From NCBI RefSeq assembly GCF_014698965.1, contig NZ_JACXAE010000110.1, positions 186,001-250,000 of the forward strand: a DNA stretch of 64,000 bases, read 5' to 3'. This document shows positions 48,839 through 58,830 of the stretch, one piece after another. Each line of letters starts with the position of its first letter. Positions within the stretch are counted from its first letter, which is position 1. The position numbers were made by a program, and so were the translations under genes. This stretch comes from Iningainema tapete BLCC-T55. Lineage in GTDB: Bacteria > Cyanobacteriota > Cyanobacteriia > Cyanobacteriales > Nostocaceae. Below the pieces are notes generated by a model. It saw only the letters and a list, made by a program, of their open reading frames with translations, made no database searches and was not told where the DNA came from.

Positions 48839-49962
48839 CGTGGGTGAAACAAATTACCGATAAATCCTTCTATCCCGCCTTTACCAATACGTTCTCCTTT
48901 AATTTTAGCTAGCTTTTCTAAAAGTTCTCGTTCCTCCGTCGTCAACTTTGCCGGAATATCAATTTGTACCGTAATCATGTGATCTCCTCGACTAACGGGA
49001 TTCCCCAAGCGTGGTACGCCATGATTTTCCAACTTCATCACCGTATTCGGTTGAGTTCCTGGTGGAATTACCATCTCCACTGGTCCATCTACCGTATTTA
49101 CCTCAAACCGGGAACCTAAAATTGCTTGAAGGTAGCTAATTTTGACTTCTGAGAGAATGTTAATGCCATCGCGATGGAATTCTTCGTCCTCATTCACAAA
49201 CAAGTACACGTATAAATCACCAGATGGACCACCGCGTTGACCAGCATCTCCTTCCGAAGAAATCCTTAAGCGTGTACCGTTGTCAACTCCCGCAGGGATG
49301 GTAATTTTTAATTTCTTGGTAACTTGATTTGCACCCTTGCCATCACAGGAATCGCATTTATCTTCGATCACCATTCCTGAACCGTTACAGGTGGGACAAG
49401 TCGAAACTTGAGTAAAACTACCGAAGGGGGTTCTCGTAACTCGGCGTACTTGACCTGTTCCAGTACAAGTTGAGCAAGTGCGGGGGCGAGTTCCTGGTTT
49501 AGCACCAGAGCCAGTACAAACTTCGCATGTTTCTAGATGGGAAATACGAATTTCTTTTTCCCCGCCAAATACAGCTTCGCGAAAGTCTAACTTTAGGTCT
49601 AATCTGAGGTCATCACCTCGCACCGGGCCATTGCGCCGTCTTTGTGTTTGACCACCCATCCCGCCAGCAAAACCGCTGAAGATGCTTTCAAAGATATCGG
49701 CAAAGCCGCCCATATCACCCATGTCTTGAAAGCCAGATCCAGGACCCACAGCAGCTTCACCAAAGCGGTCGTAGCGAGCGCGAGTTTCTGGTTCACTTAG
49801 CACTTCATAAGCGCGGTTGATTTCCTTAAAGCGTTCCTCCGCTCCCGGTTCTTTATTCACGTCTGGGTGATACTTCCGGGCTAAGCGGCGGTAGGCATGT
49901 TTGATTTCTTCTTTGTCGGCGTCACGAGCGACACCCAGAGTTTCGTAATAATCGCGGGCCAT
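48835..49962 (-). CDS. dnaJ: Molecular chaperone DnaJ
   Basis: [54 protein letters not shown]; four CxxCxGxG-type repeats. Confidence 0.97.
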   Translation of the reverse strand: MARDYYETLGVARDADKEEIKHAYRRLARKYHPDVNKEPGAEERFKEINRAYEVLSEPETRARYDRFGEAAVGPGSGFQDMGDMGGFADIFESIFSGFAGGMGGQTQRRRNGPVRGDDLRLDLKLDFREAVFGGEKEIRISHLETCEVCTGSGAKPGTRPRTCSTCTGTGQVRRVTRTPFGSFTQVSTCPTCNGSGMVIEDKCDSCDGKGANQVTKKLKITIPAGVDNGTRLRISSEGDAGQRGGPSGDLYVYLFVNEDEEFHRDGINILSEVKISYLQAILGSRFEVNTVDGPVEMVIPPGTQPNTVMKLENHGVPRLGNPVSRGDHMITVQIDIPAKLTTEERELLEKLAKIKGERIGKGGIEGFIGNLFHPR

Positions 49963-50235
49963 ATAGCAAAGGTAAAAGTTAAAGGTTTATTGCGCGTAAG
50001 ACGGAAAGCAGTTCTGTAGGCAACAGTTAAGTTTTATTAATATTTGATTTTACCTTAGTAACAAGTACTTTCCTGTTGGCAGAAGACAAAACTAGTGCCA
50101 ACTAGGCTGTCTCTATTACAATTGTGCTACGGACTACGGGAAAACTTCGCCAATAAACCTTATAGTGCTAGCCGCACCATTAGGTGTGGAAAACCCACCA
50201 ATTGTTTTTAGGGGCAATGGGCATGGTCAAAGGGA

Positions 50236-50280
50236 TAGTACCCAGTCCCCAGTCCCCAGTACCCAATACCCAGTACCCCT
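50236..50280. repeat. Short tandem repeats (cagtccc/cagtacc)
   Basis: agtacccagtccccagtccccagtacccaatacccagtacccc. Confidence 0.8.
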
Positions 50281-50283
50281 AAC

Positions 50284-52224
50284 CTAATCTATCGCTTCGT
50301 AATCAGCTTGTACTGTATTTTCTTCCTCAAAATCAAAATTAAATTGTGATGTCAGCACTCCCGTGACTGAATCTGTCGCGGCGGCAACGTCGGCAAACTC
50401 ATCATTCGGGCTGTTTGCTCGGTTATAAACGTCAGCGCCAATAGCAAACAGTGTTTGCTGGAAATCATCTAAGCTTTGTTGAAATTCTGTGATGGGAATC
50501 TGCTCATCTACCATAGCGGCTTTAAGTTTTGTGGCTTTTTCCACAGCCAAGATTTTCCATTGCTCTCCAATCAGAGTACCATTATCCCTGAGAGTCGATT
50601 CGTAATTGAACAGTAGATTGTCTGCTTGGTTTTTCAGTTCAACTAGTTGTTTACGTCTCGTGTCCTCTTCGGCATACACTTCCGCTTCTTGCCGCATTCT
50701 TTCTACTTCATTGCTACTCAAACCACCTGTATTCGTAATGCGAATACTCTGCTCTCTACCAGTACCTTTATCTTGTGCCAAAACATTCAAAATACCGTTA
50801 ACATCAATTTCAAATGACACTTCAATTTGTGGTACGCCCCGGGCGGCTGGAGGAATTCCTGTGAGCAAAAATTTGCCAAGACTCTTGTTGTCTCTTGCCA
50901 TTGCTCTTTCACCTTGAAGGACGTGAATTTCTACTGAGGTTTGTCCATCAACTGCGGTGGAAAATATTTGAGACTTACTGGTAGGAATTGTGGTATTGCG
51001 TTCGATGATTTTAGTAAAAACTTCTCCTAAAGTTTCGATCCCTAGCGACAAGGGTGTGACATCTAGTAATAAGAGATTATCGACTTCGCCGCCCAGTACT
51101 CCAGCTTGGATGGCAGCTCCGAGTGCTACTGCTTCATCAGGGTTAACCGAGCGATCTGGTGCTTTACCATGAAAAAATTTGCTGAGTGCGTTTTGAACTG
51201 CTCTAATCCGAGTAGAACCACCAACTAAAATAATTCTATCTATGTCTTTTGGTTTGAGTTCTGCATCTTTAAGTGCCTGCACCATTGGTTCAATAGTAGC
51301 TTCAATTAGATGACTAGTTAGCTCGTCAAATTTTGCACGGCTAAGTTCCATTTCTAAATGAACAGGTCCTTTTTCATCAGCGGTGATAAACGGTAAATTA
51401 ATCGAGGTACTTACCATGCTCGAAAGTTCAATCTTGGCTTTTTCTGCAGCTTCCCGCAAGCGTTGCAGAGCCATTTTGTCTTGGTAGAGGTCGATTTTCT
51501 CTTCTTGTTGAAAACGTTCTACCATCCAACGGACAATACAAATGTCGAAGTCGTCTCCACCTAATTGATTATTGCCACAAGTGGCTTTAACTTCAAATAC
51601 TCCATCTCCTAGTTGAAGGATGGAGACGTCAAAGGTTCCACCGCCCAAGTCAAAGACTAGAATAATTTGCTCTTGATCTTGTTTATCTAAGCCAAAGGCT
51701 AGGGCGGCAGCGGTAGGTTCGTTGATGATCCGCAGTACTTCTAGTCCGGCTATAGTGCCAGCGTCTTTTGTGGCTTGTCTTTGGGCATCGGTAAAATAGG
51801 CGGGTACGGTAATGACTGCTTGTTGAACGGATTCACCAAGAAAGTTTTCCGCATCCTGTTTGAGTTTTTGCAGGATCATGGCGGAAATTTCTTGTGGGGT
51901 ATAATTACGTCCGCGAATTTGGACATCAACAGTATCGTCTCTACCTTTGACACAGCTATAGGGTACGCGATCGCGTTCTTGAGTCGTATCATCCCAACGA
52001 CGACCGATGAATCGTTTAATACTGTAAATTGTGTTTTCGGCATTGGTGACAGCTTGCCGCTTTGCTAGTTGCCCAATCAAGCGATCGCCACCTTTGCCAA
52101 ATCCGACAATACTGGGCGTGGTTCTGCCTCCTTCTGTATTAGCAATTACAATTGGTTGACCACCCTCTAATACCGCGACACAACTATTGGTAGTGCCTAA
52201 GTCGATCCCAATAACTTTGACCAT
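50284..52224 (-). CDS. dnaK: Molecular chaperone DnaK
   Basis: [47 protein letters not shown]. Confidence 0.97.
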   Translation of the reverse strand: MVKVIGIDLGTTNSCVAVLEGGQPIVIANTEGGRTTPSIVGFGKGGDRLIGQLAKRQAVTNAENTIYSIKRFIGRRWDDTTQERDRVPYSCVKGRDDTVDVQIRGRNYTPQEISAMILQKLKQDAENFLGESVQQAVITVPAYFTDAQRQATKDAGTIAGLEVLRIINEPTAAALAFGLDKQDQEQIILVFDLGGGTFDVSILQLGDGVFEVKATCGNNQLGGDDFDICIVRWMVERFQQEEKIDLYQDKMALQRLREAAEKAKIELSSMVSTSINLPFITADEKGPVHLEMELSRAKFDELTSHLIEATIEPMVQALKDAELKPKDIDRIILVGGSTRIRAVQNALSKFFHGKAPDRSVNPDEAVALGAAIQAGVLGGEVDNLLLLDVTPLSLGIETLGEVFTKIIERNTTIPTSKSQIFSTAVDGQTSVEIHVLQGERAMARDNKSLGKFLLTGIPPAARGVPQIEVSFEIDVNGILNVLAQDKGTGREQSIRITNTGGLSSNEVERMRQEAEVYAEEDTRRKQLVELKNQADNLLFNYESTLRDNGTLIGEQWKILAVEKATKLKAAMVDEQIPITEFQQSLDDFQQTLFAIGADVYNRANSPNDEFADVAAATDSVTGVLTSQFNFDFEEENTVQADYEAID

Positions 52225-52365
52225 AAAAATTCAGTATTTTTACACAGATTGCTGCGAGTTAATTATGACTCAAAACTACAAACTAGATGTTTCGCGGATG
52301 ATTGGGAAGGTGCGATGCTCGCCCTAGTAACCCAGGGTTTGGTCAATGAGGCGAGCGATTACAGT

Positions 52366-53031
52366 TTAAATACTGGCTGGACTCGACTGATTTTCCTCCT
52401 CTGGTGGGGTATCTTCCTTGGCGGCAGCTACCTTCACCATTGCATGACGTAGCACGCGATCGCCCAAGTAATATCCGCGTACTAACTCTTCTAACACTGT
52501 TCCTTCCGGAACTTCATCCGTAGGTTCCCGCATTACTGCTTCATGAAGATTAGGATCAAATTCTTGACCTTCAGGACGCATTGGTGATACACCCAAACGC
52601 TTCAAGCTATCTACCAATTGCTTGTAAACGCTCTGGTAACTCTTATGAATTGTCAACTCACCCTCAGTTTGAGTTTTAATGTGCGCTCTTGCCCGCTCAA
52701 AATTATCAACTATTGGCAATAATTCATTAATTGTATTACGCTTCACTTGCTGTTCTAAATCTTCTTTCTCTTTGATTGTCCGTTTACGGTAATTTTCAAA
52801 ATCTGCCGCAATCCTGATCGATTGATTATTGCGATCTTCTAACTGGGCTTTGAGGGACTCGATTTGTTGAGCCATTTGTGCTTGTGTTTGGTTGTCCAAT
52901 ACAGGATTTTCAGTTGCAGTCACATTATTTTCTGGATTGGGCGAAGCTGCATCCTGTAAGTTTGTTTGTGCCACTTGTTCTGTCACGGAGTTGCCATCAT
53001 TAGAGTTGATTTGAACTGGATCGCTGTTCAT
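52366..53031 (-). CDS. grpE: Nucleotide exchange factor GrpE
   Basis: [66 protein letters not shown]. Confidence 0.96.
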   Translation of the reverse strand: MNSDPVQINSNDGNSVTEQVAQTNLQDAASPNPENNVTATENPVLDNQTQAQMAQQIESLKAQLEDRNNQSIRIAADFENYRKRTIKEKEDLEQQVKRNTINELLPIVDNFERARAHIKTQTEGELTIHKSYQSVYKQLVDSLKRLGVSPMRPEGQEFDPNLHEAVMREPTDEVPEGTVLEELVRGYYLGDRVLRHAMVKVAAAKEDTPPEEENQSSPASI

Positions 53032-53331
53032 TGCTTAAATTACCTCGCCTTGGTTCACCTGAAAGTGCTTGTATTGTTAATCTGTCGTCCTCTATTTTGA
53101 CAAATGCTGAGCATGATAGCGCAGAGGCTTTAAGGTCGGCTTTCCGTAAGATTAAGGTAGGACATCACGATATGGAATTGCTTTTTTGTCAGAACAAACA
53201 CTGAATTTTAAAATCACTACGTGTATTTAAGTATATTTATTTAGATGAGAAGTAAATTCCTTGATATGGTAATTTTCTCACTGAGTTTGGGAACACTCTA
53301 ATCAGAGGTTTCTGCTACTCACTGCTAATTT

Positions 53332-55347
53332 ATGAACTCGTCACAACAAAGGCGCAGTACTGCTCTCACTACCAGAACGGAGTTTTCCCCTTTTGGCAAT
53401 AAGCTAATTCAATCTGGCTATGTCAACAACGAACAAATGAAGCAGGCGCTGATTGAAAGCCGCAAGTCTGGCAGACCCCTGACTGAAGTGCTTCAATCAA
53501 TTACCGGGCAACAACTAACACCAGAGTTACTCAGGCAATACAAAAAGCAGCAGCTATTTGAACTCAAAATACTTTATGGTGTTGAATCTTTAGATCCAGA
53601 AGTTAGCCAAGTTGGCACGACAACGGTAGGGCAGTTAATTGATAGCCTTATTCCTGTGGATATCTGTCGTCGCCATCGCTTGGTTCCACTGGCTAAACAT
53701 GAAGACCAAAACCCGCCTTCAGTTTTAGTGGCGATGGTCGATCCCGATAATCTCGAGGCTTGCGATGATCTTAACCGCATCTTGCGTCCTCAGAACATAG
53801 CATTGCTGCGCATGGTAATTACCCAAGAGGACTACCAACAGATCATCAACCAATACTTGGATGAATTGGCTGTTCGGCAAAAGCATCTGGAAAAAGAAAA
53901 GTTTACAGATATTAATCAGGATTTAGAAAATCTCGAAAATCTCAACCTCAATATAGAGGATGCTCCTGATGATGCTGAAGCTGACTTGGGTGCGGCAATG
54001 AAAGGTGCTGAGGATGCGCCAGTAATTAGTTTAGTCAATCGAATCCTCGCAAAGGCACTACATGAGAAAGTTTCTGATATTCACATAGAACCCCAAGAAG
54101 AAAACTTACGCATTCGCTTCCGTAAAGATGGTGTGCTACGTGAGGCATTTGACCCCTTACCCAAAAAAATTATCCCTGCTGTTACAGCTCGATTCAAAAT
54201 TATCGCCAACCTAGATATTGCTGAACGACGCCTACCTCAAGACGGACGTATTCGACGGATGTTTGAAGGACGCAAAGTTGACTTCCGTGTGAATACTTTG
54301 CCCAGTCGTTATGGGGAAAAGGTAGTACTGCGAATTTTGGATAACTCCGCCACACAACTAGGATTAAATAAATTAATTACCGATCCTGAGACTTTACAAA
54401 TTGTCCAAGACATGGTAGCACGTCCCTTCGGTCTAATCCTAGTTACAGGTCCAACTGGTTCTGGTAAAACAACTTCTTTGTACTCAGCGTTGGCAGAGCG
54501 AAATTCTCCAGGAATTAATATCAGTACTGTAGAAGACCCTATTGAGTATAGTTTACCAGGAATTACTCAAGTACAGGTGATTCGGGAAAAAGGGCTAGAT
54601 TTTGCTACTGCTTTGCGGGCTTTTCTACGACAAGATCCTGATGTGCTGTTAGTAGGTGAGACACGAGACAAGGAAACAGCAAAAACAGCAATTGAAGCTG
54701 CTTTGACCGGTCACTTGGTATTAACTACTTTACATACTAATGATGCACCAGGTGCGATCGCACGTTTAGGAGAAATGGGCATAGAGTCTTTCATGATTTC
54801 CAGTTCCCTCATTGGTGTTTTGGCTCAACGTCTTGTTAGACGTGTTTGTTCCACATGTCGCATTCCCTACACTCCAACTCCAGAAGAACTAGCTCGTTTT
54901 GGTTTATCAGCTTCATCTGATGCCGGAATCACCTTATACAAAGCCAACACCCTCACATCAGAACAAATTCAAGAAGCCAAAGCCAAAAATCAGCTTTGCC
55001 CAGATTGCAATGGTGTTGGTTACAAAGGACGTTGTGGTGTCTATGAAGTGATGCGAATTACCGAAAACCTGCAAACTCTCATCACCGAAGAAGCACCCAC
55101 AGAACGAATTAAGGAAGTAGCAGTAGAAGAGGGTATGAAAACTCTGCTGGCTTACAGTTTGGACTTAGTACGTCAAGGCGCTACCACTTTAGAAGAAGTA
55201 GAAAGGGTAACTTTCACAGATACAGGTTTAGAAGCAGAGTTAAAAGCAAAACGTAAAAGTGGTCTTACCTGCCGATCTTGTAATGCTCAATTACAACCAG
55301 AATGGCTTGATTGTCCCTACTGTATGACACCAAGATTTCAAGATTGA
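53332..55347 (+). CDS. pilB: Type IV pilus assembly ATPase PilB (GspE family)
   Basis: ILVTGPTGSGKTTSLYSAL; RAFLRQDPDVLLVGETRDKETA; CPDCNGVGYKGRCGVYEVM. Confidence 0.95.
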   Translation: MNSSQQRRSTALTTRTEFSPFGNKLIQSGYVNNEQMKQALIESRKSGRPLTEVLQSITGQQLTPELLRQYKKQQLFELKILYGVESLDPEVSQVGTTTVGQLIDSLIPVDICRRHRLVPLAKHEDQNPPSVLVAMVDPDNLEACDDLNRILRPQNIALLRMVITQEDYQQIINQYLDELAVRQKHLEKEKFTDINQDLENLENLNLNIEDAPDDAEADLGAAMKGAEDAPVISLVNRILAKALHEKVSDIHIEPQEENLRIRFRKDGVLREAFDPLPKKIIPAVTARFKIIANLDIAERRLPQDGRIRRMFEGRKVDFRVNTLPSRYGEKVVLRILDNSATQLGLNKLITDPETLQIVQDMVARPFGLILVTGPTGSGKTTSLYSALAERNSPGINISTVEDPIEYSLPGITQVQVIREKGLDFATALRAFLRQDPDVLLVGETRDKETAKTAIEAALTGHLVLTTLHTNDAPGAIARLGEMGIESFMISSSLIGVLAQRLVRRVCSTCRIPYTPTPEELARFGLSASSDAGITLYKANTLTSEQIQEAKAKNQLCPDCNGVGYKGRCGVYEVMRITENLQTLITEEAPTERIKEVAVEEGMKTLLAYSLDLVRQGATTLEEVERVTFTDTGLEAELKAKRKSGLTCRSCNAQLQPEWLDCPYCMTPRFQD

Positions 55348-55428
55348 AGGAGACAGGAGTCAGGAGTCAGGAGTCAGGAGACAGTTAACAGTTAACAGTT
55401 AACAGTCAACAGTTAACAATCAACAAAG
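55346..55428. repeat. Two successive heptamer tandem repeats (aggagtc)n then (agttaac)n
   Basis: aggagacaggagtcaggagtcaggagtcaggagacagttaacagttaacagttaacagtcaac. Confidence 0.85.
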
Positions 55429-55439
55429 GACAAATAACT

Positions 55440-56549
55440 ATGGAAATGATGATTGAAGACTTAATGGAAAAAATGATAGAAATGGGCGGTTCAGATTTAC
55501 ATTTATCTGCCGGACTGCCTCCTTATTTCCGTATTAGTGGTAAACTTACACCCATTGGAGAAGAGCTTTTAACAGCAGATCAATGTCAAAGATTGATCTT
55601 TAGTATGCTCAACAACTCTCAACGTAAAGCGTTGGAGCAGAATTGGGAGTTAGATTGTTCCTATGGTGTCAAAGGATTAGCTCGGTTTCGGGTGAATGTT
55701 TATAAAGAACGTGGTTCCTACGCCGCTTGCTTACGAGCATTAAGTTCTAAAATTCCTAATTTTGAAAAATTAGGTCTGCCTGATGTTGTAAGAGAAATGG
55801 CAGATAAACCGAGAGGACTAATTTTAGTCACAGGACCAACAGGTTCTGGTAAAACAACTACTTTAGCAGCAATTATTGACTTAATCAACCGCACCAAAGC
55901 CGAACATATTTTAACTGTAGAAGATCCGATAGAATTTGTTTACGAACCAATTAAAAGCCTTGTTCACCAACGGCAGCTAGGAGAGGATACCAAGAGTTTT
56001 GCTAATGCTTTGAAAGCAGCTTTGCGGGAAGATCCAGACATAATTTTAGTAGGAGAAATGCGCGATTTAGAAACAATTTCTCTAGCTATTTCTGCGGCAG
56101 AAACAGGACACTTAGTATTTGGTACTCTCCATACTAGTTCAGCATCCCAAACTGTTGATAGGATTATCGACGTTTTCCCATCGGAAAGACAAACTCAGGT
56201 GCGCGTACAGTTATCTAACTCCCTCGTAGCCGTGTTTAGCCAAACTTTAGTTCCTAAGAAAAATCCCAAACCAGGTGAATATGGTCGAGTAATGGCTCAA
56301 GAGATTATGATTATTACTCCTGCTATTTCTAACTTAATTAGAGAAGGTAAAACAGCTCAAATTTACTCAGCTATTCAAACTGGTGGCAAATTGGGTATGC
56401 AAACTTTGGAGAAAGTATTAGCCGATTTATACAAAGCAGGCACAATTTCTTTTGAAGCGGCAATTTCCAAAACTTCCAAACCCGACGAAATACAACGTCT
56501 CATTGGTGGTGTACCCCCTGCTGCTACCACTGCTGCTGTTAAAAAATAA
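55440..56549 (+). CDS. pilT: Type IV pilus twitching motility ATPase PilT
   Basis: MGGSDLHLSAGLPPYFRISGKL; ILVTGPTGSGKTTTLAAIIDLIN; ALREDPDIILVGEMRDLETI. Confidence 0.96.
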   Translation: MEMMIEDLMEKMIEMGGSDLHLSAGLPPYFRISGKLTPIGEELLTADQCQRLIFSMLNNSQRKALEQNWELDCSYGVKGLARFRVNVYKERGSYAACLRALSSKIPNFEKLGLPDVVREMADKPRGLILVTGPTGSGKTTTLAAIIDLINRTKAEHILTVEDPIEFVYEPIKSLVHQRQLGEDTKSFANALKAALREDPDIILVGEMRDLETISLAISAAETGHLVFGTLHTSSASQTVDRIIDVFPSERQTQVRVQLSNSLVAVFSQTLVPKKNPKPGEYGRVMAQEIMIITPAISNLIREGKTAQIYSAIQTGGKLGMQTLEKVLADLYKAGTISFEAAISKTSKPDEIQRLIGGVPPAATTAAVKK

Positions 56550-56559
56550 CAGTTTGCTG

Positions 56560-56618
56560 ATGGCTAATTGTTAATTGTTCATTGCAATTAGCCATTAACA
56601 ATTAATAATTAACAATTT
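56560..56618. repeat. Heptamer-like repeats (taattgt...ttaacaa)
   Basis: ctaattgttaattgttcattgcaattagccattaacaattaataattaacaa. Confidence 0.65.
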
Positions 56619-56626
56619 TAATATCT

Positions 56627-57838
56627 ATGCCAACATTTGTTGCCCGCATTAGGGACTCACAAGGAAAATCTCGAAAAGAAAAAGTTAACGCAGAATCTTT
56701 AGCGCAAGCCCGTACAACTCTCAGAAAACAGGGTTTTGTCATTCAAGATATCAAACAACATCAAAGTTTTGATTTGAAAAAACTTGAGAATTATTTGACT
56801 TCTGTTTCTATTAAGGATAAAGCCGTCTTTTCCCGTCAATTTGCTGCGTTGGTAAATGCAGGAGTAGCGATTGTGAGAAGTTTGGGGGTACTATCTGAAC
56901 AGTGTTCCAATCCTAAACTGAAACAAGCGCTTTTAGCTATTAGTGCTGATGTGCAAAGCGGAGTTAATCTTTCTGAGGCGATGCGCAAACATCCTGATTG
57001 CTTTGATGGTTTATATGTTAGCATGGTTCAAGCTGGTGAAGTTGGTGGTGTCTTAGATGAAGTACTTAATCGCTTAGCCAAATTGTTAGAAGATGTTGCC
57101 CGATTACAAAACCAAATTAAATCAGCGCTGTCTTATCCAGTTGTAGTATGTTTTTTGGCACTTGCTATTTTTGTCGGTATGACTGTCTTTCTGATTCCAA
57201 TCTTTGCTACTATTTTCAAAGAATTGGGAACAGAATTACCTCCTCTTACACAGTTTTTGATGACTTGTAGTGAAATTTTACGAAGTTTTTGGATTTTTGT
57301 GATAGTTGCTATTGTAATAGGATTGGGATTTGCTTATAAACAATACTACAAAACTCGTGTAGGACGTGAGACAATCGACCGTTTTTCCTTAAAAATGCCT
57401 TTGTTCGGTGATTTGATTCAAAAATCAGCAGTTGCCCGCTTTAGCCGTACTTTTGGCTCTTTGACTCGTTCAGGAGTACCAATATTAACTTCTTTAGAAA
57501 TTGTTCGAGATACATCAGGTAACCAGGTAATTGCTAACGCGATAGATGCGGCACGTGCAGAAATTCAACAAGGAGGCATGATTAGTATTGCTTTGCAAAA
57601 AGAGAAAGTTTTTCCTCCTATGGCAATTCAAATGATTAGTATTGGGGAGGAAACTGGGGAATTAGATGGTATGTTGATGAAGGTAGCTGATTTCTATGAA
57701 GATGAGGTTGAGCAGGCAGTAAAAGCACTAACTAGCGTAATAGAACCGTTGATGATTGTGGTTCTAGGGGGAATGGTTGGCACGATTTTGATGGCTATGT
57801 ATCTGCCTCTGTTTAAGGTATTTGAAAAGCTAGGCTAG
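56627..57838 (+). CDS. pilC: Type IV pilus inner membrane protein PilC (GspF family)
   Basis: FSRQFAALVNAGVAIVRSLGVLSEQ; FPPMAIQMISIGEETGELDGMLMKVADFYEDEVEQAVKALTSVIEPLMIVVLG. Confidence 0.96.
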   Translation: MPTFVARIRDSQGKSRKEKVNAESLAQARTTLRKQGFVIQDIKQHQSFDLKKLENYLTSVSIKDKAVFSRQFAALVNAGVAIVRSLGVLSEQCSNPKLKQALLAISADVQSGVNLSEAMRKHPDCFDGLYVSMVQAGEVGGVLDEVLNRLAKLLEDVARLQNQIKSALSYPVVVCFLALAIFVGMTVFLIPIFATIFKELGTELPPLTQFLMTCSEILRSFWIFVIVAIVIGLGFAYKQYYKTRVGRETIDRFSLKMPLFGDLIQKSAVARFSRTFGSLTRSGVPILTSLEIVRDTSGNQVIANAIDAARAEIQQGGMISIALQKEKVFPPMAIQMISIGEETGELDGMLMKVADFYEDEVEQAVKALTSVIEPLMIVVLGGMVGTILMAMYLPLFKVFEKLG

Positions 57839-57852
57839 GTGAAGTATTAAGT

Positions 57853-58410
57853 ATGCCTGTACAACAATCTCATTATGAAGCAAGTTTAGCATCGTGTTGT
57901 AATCATCTATCAGCGATCGCCTTGCTCAAGCAGTACCGCCCCTACCTGGAAATGATGCCCAGTCTACGCCGCCCAGATGAAAGCATCATCATCATTCCAC
58001 TACCCATTGTCTATCTTCGCGATGGCGTAACATCAAAAGCCCAAGCAACTAGCTTACCATGTGATGTAACGATTTTGATGTGCGATCCAGAATGGAAAAT
58101 TAAAACCGAGTCGGAAATTATGATCTTCATTCATCGTCCTCATGAAGATTTTTCTGACTTATTAGGGCGTTGGCGACAAACACAAGTTTGGCTGGATAAA
58201 GACTATGAATGGCTCATGCCCCCCCGCTATAAACATATTTTAAGTGAGGGAACAAAAACTACTTATCCTTTATTTGTGGTTTTTCCAGAAACAGCAGAAC
58301 GGATTAAATCTGGACTCAATTGCGCTGAACTACCATTCATAATTCACACCCCAGAATTAATGCTTGAGGACAACTTTAAAGAAAGTTCCTCAGAAAGTTC
58401 TTCCATATAA
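57853..58410 (+). CDS. Hypothetical protein downstream of pilC
   Basis: 185-aa ORF 15 bp after pilC, same strand. Confidence 0.65.
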   Translation: MPVQQSHYEASLASCCNHLSAIALLKQYRPYLEMMPSLRRPDESIIIIPLPIVYLRDGVTSKAQATSLPCDVTILMCDPEWKIKTESEIMIFIHRPHEDFSDLLGRWRQTQVWLDKDYEWLMPPRYKHILSEGTKTTYPLFVVFPETAERIKSGLNCAELPFIIHTPELMLEDNFKESSSESSSI

Positions 58411-58446
58411 GAACAAACAAATCAACAAATCAACAATAGTCGGCTC

Positions 58447-58479
58447 AGATCCCCGACTTCTTAAAGAAGTCGGGGATCT
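58447..58479. repeat. Palindrome AGATCCCCGACTTCTTAAAGAAGTCGGGGATCT
   Basis: Exact reverse complement of 46903-46935. Confidence 0.9.
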
Positions 58480-58524
58480 TGTTGTTTACTATAGGACAAA
58501 CAAATCAACAATTATCCAATTACT

Positions 58525-58612
58525 TCTTGTGGAGACAGGCATCCCTGCCTGCCCTAGTCTAAGGCGGGCAAGGATGCCCACCCCACAAGAGGGATGCCCA
58601 TCCCACAAGATA
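58525..58612. repeat. Intergenic GC-rich repeat with repeated gatgcccacccc/catcccacaaga words
   Basis: ggatgcccaccccacaagagggatgcccatcccacaaga. Confidence 0.65.
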
Positions 58613-58656
58613 GATAATTTATTTTTTGGTAATCACACAAAAACCTTGGTAAATAG

Positions 58657-58700
58657 CCAAAAGCTCCCGTTAAACATGATTTAAAGGGAGCTTTTTTTGG
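58657..58700 (+). terminator. Rho-independent terminator-like hairpin with T-tract
   Basis: ccaaaagctccc...gggagctttttttgg. Confidence 0.75.
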
Positions 58701-58830
58701 CATAAAACTGCATAAGTCAATTTTGGCGTTATCTATTAACTAAATAAGTGACATCAAAGCTCATGGCTTGGATGTACTCATTGATTGTAGCCAATTTTTT
58801 GAATACTAATTTTGGTTAAGGAGAATTTTC

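Noticed and set aside
55346-55428. Possible CRISPR-like array
   Set aside because: Repeat units are 7 bp in direct tandem with no spacers; this is a cyanobacterial short tandem repeat. No CRISPR array or cas gene was seen in the window.
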